6,303 bases of DNA. Source: Phycisphaerae bacterium. GTDB taxonomy: Bacteria; Planctomycetota; Phycisphaerae; SM23-33. Where the stretch lies: the NCBI GenBank assembly GCA_030610965.1, contig JAUWQU010000242.1, positions 1 through 6,303 of the forward strand, given 5' to 3'. The notes beneath the pieces were generated by a model, which had not been told where the DNA came from, made no database searches, and saw nothing but the letters and a program-made list of their open reading frames with translations. Positions 1-6,100 of this stretch are shown here, piece by piece (the first letter of the stretch is position 1; every line of letters begins with the position of its first letter). The position numbers and the translations under genes are program-made.

Positions 1-2
1 CC

Positions 3-101
3 CGCGGGCTCCTCTTCGACGGTCAGCGTAGCCGTCGGCTGGGTGACGGCCTGCAGCTCCGGCGCAGGCTCCGATGTCACGAAAGGCTCGTACGTGCCGC
101 C
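3..101 (-). other. Acidic Pro/Thr-rich tail after the dockerin (continues beyond window)
   Basis: Residues 2068-2100: GTYEPFVTSEPAPELQAVTQ followed by PTATLTVEEEPA. It has no stop before the window edge. The composition suggests a flexible, possibly glycosylated spacer. No PEP-CTERM or LPxTG-type anchor is reached. Either the protein ends soon after with a short tail, or another domain follows. Confidence 0.6.
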
Positions 102-3100
102 TGCTTCCATGAGTTCAATGTCCAGCAGGTCCACAACGCCGTCGTTGTTGAAGTCGCCTTCTGACCAGCCTCGGTCCGCCAGGCCGAAGTTCGCCTCGAC
201 AATGCCGGCATCCAGCACATCGACGATTCCGTCGGCATTGGCGTCGCCGAGTGTCAGCGCGTACCCGACGGCCTTGCCTTCCAAGGCCGGCTCATCCGTC
301 ATAACGGTCACCGTATCGAAAGAGGTCTTGCCCACGTGGCTCAGCAGGCCGAACCGCCCGTCCACGGCCAGGGAGTTCGCGACATGACCTACTACGGGGT
401 GGCCATCAAGCGACACGCTCACCGAGCCGCCCTTGACGGACACGCCGAGGCTGTAGTCCACGCCGGGGGTCAACTCGGCGGCGACGACGGCGTCCTGGGC
501 CCACCGCCCGTTCCGCGTTCGATGGCCGACGATAACCTGCCCTGCCTCGACATCCAGTTCGACATACTTGAAGTCATTGGGGCCGTAGTAGTCGAAGACC
601 AGGCCACCGGCGGCTTCGGTGCTGACGACCGCCTGAAGGTCAAGAACCGACGAAGTTGCCAAACCCGTGTCCAGATCGAGGTCGACCAGGCTGACGGCCG
701 GGGTCTGCCCGTCGGGCTCACCGGTGTAGCGGCGATACGCCGTCTGCCACGTGCCGCCGCTAACGTCGAAGGGCAGGTCCACCATGCCGTCACCGAACTC
801 TTCGGTGGCCTCCATGACAATCTCTGGGGGCAGGACCTGGACGGCAATGTTGTCGAGTCGTCCCTTGGCGTTATCGGCCCCGATGCCGACCATGCCCGCG
901 TTCAACCCGTAGGTGAACCCGTCGGCGTCGGCACGTGGGGTGAAGGCATGAGAAAGCGTCTCTGTGTTGTTGACGACCAGCGTTGCCGTCGTGCCATTCA
1001 CTGCCAGCAGAAGGTTGTAATCGGTCCTGGCCTTGAGCTTCATGTTGCTCTGGACGTCGACGATCCACCCGTCGGCCGTCTTGTGGCCCATCTGCAACTT
1101 GTTGATGGCGGGGTTCACGCCGGCGAACTTGAAGTCGTATTCGCTTTGGTAATCAAAGATCAGGTACGCGTTGGACTTGAGTCCAGCCATGTCCTTGTCG
1201 GCGTTGATGGTGGCGATTATCTCGAAGTAGCTTGGCAGGTAGTTGTCGACATTGAACACGCTGACGGCGTCCATCCCGAGGGCCTCCGGGGCCACTTCCA
1301 GCCGTCCGCCGCTGACAACCCACGTGCCACTGTCGGCGGCGAAGCCCTCGGCCTTGCCGGTGTTGAAGTTCGCACCGCGCAGTACGTCGCGCCTTCCGCC
1401 GGGGATGTTGCCCGCCTGCGGGTCGTCGGGGGCGCCGGTCTGGTCCTTCCAGGCGGCATCCTTCTGGAGAACGAGTCCCAACTCGCCGTCGGGTTCGCCA
1501 TTGCGGGCCGGGTCGCTGCCGGTATCGCCCGAGCGGGTCGGGTCGGCCCCATCAGCGGCCGAGAGATCGTAGAGGTACTCCATCAGTTGTGGTTGCAGCG
1601 TCCGGCTGATGCTGGCTGCGCCGTACGGGGCGTAGGGAACGAGGTAGCTGTTAAACTCGCCGACCCAGTCGATGAGCCGGTCGCCACCGGTATTGCCGAT
1701 CAGCACGTCGCGTCCGGCCCCGCCGTAGGCGGTATCCTCGTAGGTCGCATCCGTCTCGGGGATGTTGTTGGCCAAAGAGGCATCGCTCAGCGGATCAGCA
1801 GGATCGAGCGTGCTGTCGTGCCGGTCGTCGGCGTTCATCAGGTCATCGCCACGCCCGCCGTAAAGGTGGTCCTTGCCCGTCCCACCGACAAGCCAATCGT
1901 TGCCGAGGTCGCCGAAGATCACGTCGTCGCCATCACTGGCCGTGCCCGCCGGGTCGAACCGCGTGTCCAATGGGCCTTCGGAGGCGTCGAAGTTCAGCAG
2001 GAACTCCTGCCCCGCCACCACGATCTTCCGCAGCGGCTCGTATTCGTCATAGGCCGCAAACTCGCTGGTGCGGAAGGCCTCGCTGCCCAGAATGTTGCCC
2101 GGGTTGCTCGGCATATCGTAGCCGAAGGCCACAACCGTGCCATCCGTGCGGGACGCGTCGGGCCCGCCGGTAGTCGGATACCACGTGGCCGCCGAAACCG
2201 CCAGGGCCTCGGCCCCGGAAATCGCGTCGTCGCCGGCGCCGCCGTGCAGGAAGTCGTTGCCCCACCCGCCGTAAATGATGTCGTCGGCGAAGCTCGGATC
2301 GAACAGCGGATCCTGCATCGCCGTATTCGGATCCAGATCGAATGGCGCGAGGTTAACCGTCTTCTTCAACTCGCCGTCGGCATGGATGTACGCCACCTGG
2401 ATGTTGCCCGGCGTGTCGATGCGTTGGTCGACCTCGTCGAGTTTCGCGATGCCGTACAGTGGCTCGGACAGGGCCGAGTCGCTGTTGTTGGCCCTTTCGG
2501 TGTTGCGGCTGGTGTAGATTCGCCCGTCATCGCCAAGAACGCCGTCGATCCCGGTCCCGCCCGAGATCCAGTCATTGCCCCATCCGCCGATAATATCGTC
2601 ATCCTGGGCATCGCCGTAGAGAACGTCATCGCCGACCATGCCGTAGATCGCGTCGTCGCCGGCCTCGCCGTAGATCCGGTCGCCGGCCCCGATATCGGTG
2701 GCCGCACCCGCCGCGTCCAGCTCCGGCCCGCCGAGGGTGTAGTCCAACGGGTCGGTCGTCCGGGCGACTATCCGCGGGACGCTGTAGTTGTCGTAGTTGA
2801 ACGTCAGGTACGCCCCGCCGTCAACGCCGTTGATGCCGACCAGGCGGTAGATCCGTCCGTTGTCTCCGAGTATCGTGTCGGCGTCGCGGGCATGCCCGTC
2901 GGACGACGTATCGCCCAGGTCGTTGCGGGCGATGGCATCGCCATTTCCGCCGAAGATCGTATCCGACCCGTCCAACCTCTCGGCCTTGGTGTCCAGACCG
3001 AAGAAGTCACTATTGCCGCCGACGATGTCGTCCTGGCCCAGGCCGCCGAAGATCGTGTCGTCGCCGCCGTTGCCTTCGATATAGTCATCGCCGCCGATAT

Positions 3101-6100
3101 CCGCGCCGGGCGACGCCGCCGAAAGCGTCTGCAATTCGAGGGCCTCGGTGATTTCGCCGTCGCCGTGGAGCGTGTCATCGCCAAGCTCGCCGAAGACCAT
3201 GTCGTCGTCGGCTCCGCCTGCGATGGTGTCATCGCCGTACGTGCCCGCGGGAGGCGTCGTGGAATGATCGAGAATCTCGATATCCCGCTGATCCCCGCCG
3301 GCCGGGTCCGCCTGCCAATCGTTCGTGACCAACGCCACGCCATCGTCGACGCCGATCGTCTCGCCGTAGATCGTCGTCCCAGCCAACACGCGGAACCGCG
3401 GGCTCAGCATATCGCCCCGACGTTCGATCACGGCATTGTCGCCTGCAATCGCGTCGTCGCCCGCCCCGCCGTCCAGCCAATCGCCTGCGTCATGGCCGCC
3501 GGAGACATTGTGGCCGCCGATGATGTCGTCATCGTCATCGCCGCCCCAGATCGCGTCAGAGCCCTGCTGGCCCAGGATGATGTCCTGGCCGGCGTCGCCA
3601 TGGATCGTGTCGGCCCCGCCGTTGTCGGCGTTGGACGTGTCGATTGCCTCGAACTCGAACTCAGGCGTCGGCGTCGCCAACGGCAGGAAGTCGCCGTCGA
3701 CGGTTCCATGCACTCGTCCGTGATCGCCGAAGATCAAGTCGTTGCCCGCGTCGCCGTGGATCGTGTCCCCACCGCCGGCGCCGAAGATCACGTCATTGCC
3801 CGCATCGCCGAAGATCGTATCGGCAAGCCCGTTGTTCGGCTGGTCGGTCCGGGCCTCGACGACGCTGCCGGTCGTCAGGATCCGCAACGTCCCTGCCGAT
3901 TGCGCGATAACGCCGTGATCGCCGAAGACCAGGTCGTTTCCGTCGTCGCCGTCGATCGTATCGCCGCCCGCGACCAGATCATCCCGTACTGGGATGTGGC
4001 TTTCGTTGGTGGTCGGCACGGTGAGTTCGCGAGCGACGTCGTGGACGTCGTTCTCGTCGACGGTCACGTCGTAGTCCAGGTTGAACCCGGAATCGCCGTA
4101 GACATGATCCACACCGCCCTGTGCGTGGATTTCATCATCGCCCGAACCGCCTGCGATGTGGTCGCCGGCCTGGCTACCGTAGATCACGTCGTTTCCGGCC
4201 CCGCCATAGACGGTGATGCCCTGGGCAGAGCCCGACGCGTCGATCACGTCATCGCCGGCGTGCGGGTACAACGTGCCCTTGCCCGTGAACAGGCCGATGG
4301 ACGGGTCGGTTTCGTACCGTATGCCGTCCTGCGTGGTGTCGCCGAAGATCGCCAACGGGCTGTCGGCTCCGCCGCCGCCCGTGACGACGATGCTGTCGCC
4401 AAAGACCGTGACGGTCGCCGCCGCGGATTCCGTCGTCAGCACCGCACCGGCCAGGACAATATCCGCCCCGTTGATGGCCGCAACCTCGTACAGGCCATTG
4501 TTCCCCGCCGTGCCCGTCACGCGGACGTGCTGGCCGACCTTGTATCCGGCGGCATCCCAGGCCAGCGCGTCGGTGCGGCTGATCGTGTCATCTTCGAAGC
4601 TCATCGTGCCCGAAGCGGTCAGCATTGTGTTGCCCCCGCCATGGACGGCCGTAACCACGAAGTCCTCCGCACCGAACGTTCCGACACTGGTGGCCTCGAT
4701 ATCCAGTCGGTCATTGCCCCTGCCCAGCAGGAGTTCCGTTACTTCAATGTCGTCGAAGGTGATACCTCCCGGAATGGTCACCAGCTCCGATCCGTCCTGG
4801 GCTTCGCTGATGTCGAACGTCACGTCGCCGCCCATGCCCAACCCGGACAGGTTGATCGGATCGATGCCGTTGGCCACGTCGCCCAGCAGGACGATCTCGT
4901 TACGCAAGTGCGTCGATGTCATCAGGCCGCGGTCGTCGGCGACGCTGGAGTCATTGAATACATTCAGGCGGTCGGCGTGCTCGGCCTCGTCGATATCCAG
5001 TTCGATGGCGATCGGGTCAGCCGTTTCTTCGGTCGGCAGCATAACCGCGGCGCGGATGGATCGATCCTTGCCCTCGGCGATGTTGCCTTCGATCACGAGC
5101 GGCCCGCTGATCTGGTCGACCGTATGCGGGCGCAGGGGTTCCTGACGGACGAACCGCTTGCTGGGATCGGGGGTGAAGTCCTCGTCGACCTCGACTTCGA
5201 GGGTAACGTCCTGGAACCAGTTGGCCTCGTCGAAGGTCACCGCGTAGGCCTTGCGTTGGATAGTGACGGCCGAGGCTGAGCTGTCAGTCAAGCTCGCCGA
5301 CAGCGTCAGGGTTAGCACGGCCTCGTCGAGTTCATTGATCTTGAAGACCATGTTGTTGCCACCGTTGGCATCGCCGGCGATTTCGATCAGCGAGCCGATG
5401 ACGAAACGGTCTGCCAGCCAACTCCCGCCGTCAGTGCGGGTGATGGTGTCGGCGGCAGCGCCGTTGTCAGCGAAGGTAACGGTGACTGGAAGGGCCGCAC
5501 CCGCGTTTGTCAGGAACACGCGCGGGTTGGCCTTGATGTAGGTCTGGCCGTCGGAGAAGACGTTGACAGTGACTTCGCCATTGGGCTGGCTGACCGGGCG
5601 AAGGGTGTAGTCGTCGCCGCTGACGCCCTCGACCAGCCGCGTCGAGCCGTCTGACTCGGTGACCAGCACGTTCGGGGCGTCGTCGTCCACGACGTGTACG
5701 GACAGGTCCTCCGGCAGGGCCGCGCCGTAAACCGGGTCAGTGCTCGACAGGACGTGTTCGACAGTCGAAACCATCCGGTTCTCGCGGATCAGGTCGTCGA
5801 CGGCCTGGGCCTTCAGCGTTCGCCACGTGTCCCAGTTGCCCGGCGTGAAGGTCAGTTCGGTGACCTTCACGTCAAGCTCGTCGAAGAGTTCGATCTGGGC
5901 GTCGTGATTCAATGTGACGGTCACGTTGGCCGTCGGGGCGACGGACAGCTTGACGTCGTAGGTATCGCCGATCGCACTGTTGCCGATGACGGCTCCCCCA
6001 CCGCCGAGAACGTCTCCGCCCTCGAGCACGCGGGTGTCGGCGCCGGTTTCGACGACGAGCAACCCACCAAGGTCATCGTCCAGCAGGCGGACGGCGACGT

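Larger units (their letters stand above)
1665..4262 (-). repeat. RTX-type calcium-binding region (eleven blocks)
   Basis: Residues 681-1546 hold many nonapeptides of the GGxGxDxIxG type, for example YGGAGNDVIYG, FGDAGNDVIFG, WGGDDDDDIIGG and YGGWGNDFLHGGAGDDAISG. In RTX proteins these rungs bind calcium between turns and fold into a parallel beta-roll only outside the cell. The repeats are not continuous. They fall into eleven blocks separated by 5-95 residue inserts that are poor in the motif. Four large inserts are bases 3240-3425, 2697-2849, 2289-2516 and 1935-2213. Several blocks end with GD-x-G/A-x-I/V (GDHGVI, GDHGRV, GDNAVI, GDNGRI, GDDGRI), followed by a short beta insert. No catalytic motif of RTX toxins or proteases is seen. 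Confidence 0.92.

Noticed and set aside
470..847. Minus-strand open frame of 125 codons
   Set aside because: Out-of-frame shadow of LamG-like domain 2. The true frame keeps FDY...DFK and GHRT motifs.
2804..3343. Minus-strand open frame of 179 codons in another frame
   Set aside because: It overlaps RTX blocks 5-7 in the wrong frame and gives Ser/Thr/Arg-rich sequence with no motif. The RTX frame is clearly the coding one.
3411..3419. Arg-Gly-Asp tripeptide after RTX block 4
   Set aside because: RGD is likely by chance in such an Asp/Gly/Arg-containing chain and nothing around it suggests an integrin-binding loop.
1665..4262. Short-period DNA repeats (gccgtcgtc / gatcgtgtc) that might suggest a CRISPR or satellite array
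   Set aside because: The period is about 27 bases, set by nine-residue RTX rungs. Units are diverged, there are no constant repeats with unique spacers, and the frame is open.
4213..5145. Plus-strand open frame of 310 codons
   Set aside because: Ser/Pro/Thr-rich translation in a shifted frame over the RTX start and beta block. No domain and no ribosome-binding context; a GC-rich shadow.
336..5279. Very long plus-strand open frame (1,647 residues)
   Set aside because: It is the codon-aligned antisense of the minus-strand gene. Its translation is Val/Ala/Asp/Arg-rich with no recognisable domain, while the opposite strand shows RTX, dockerin and sandwich motifs throughout.
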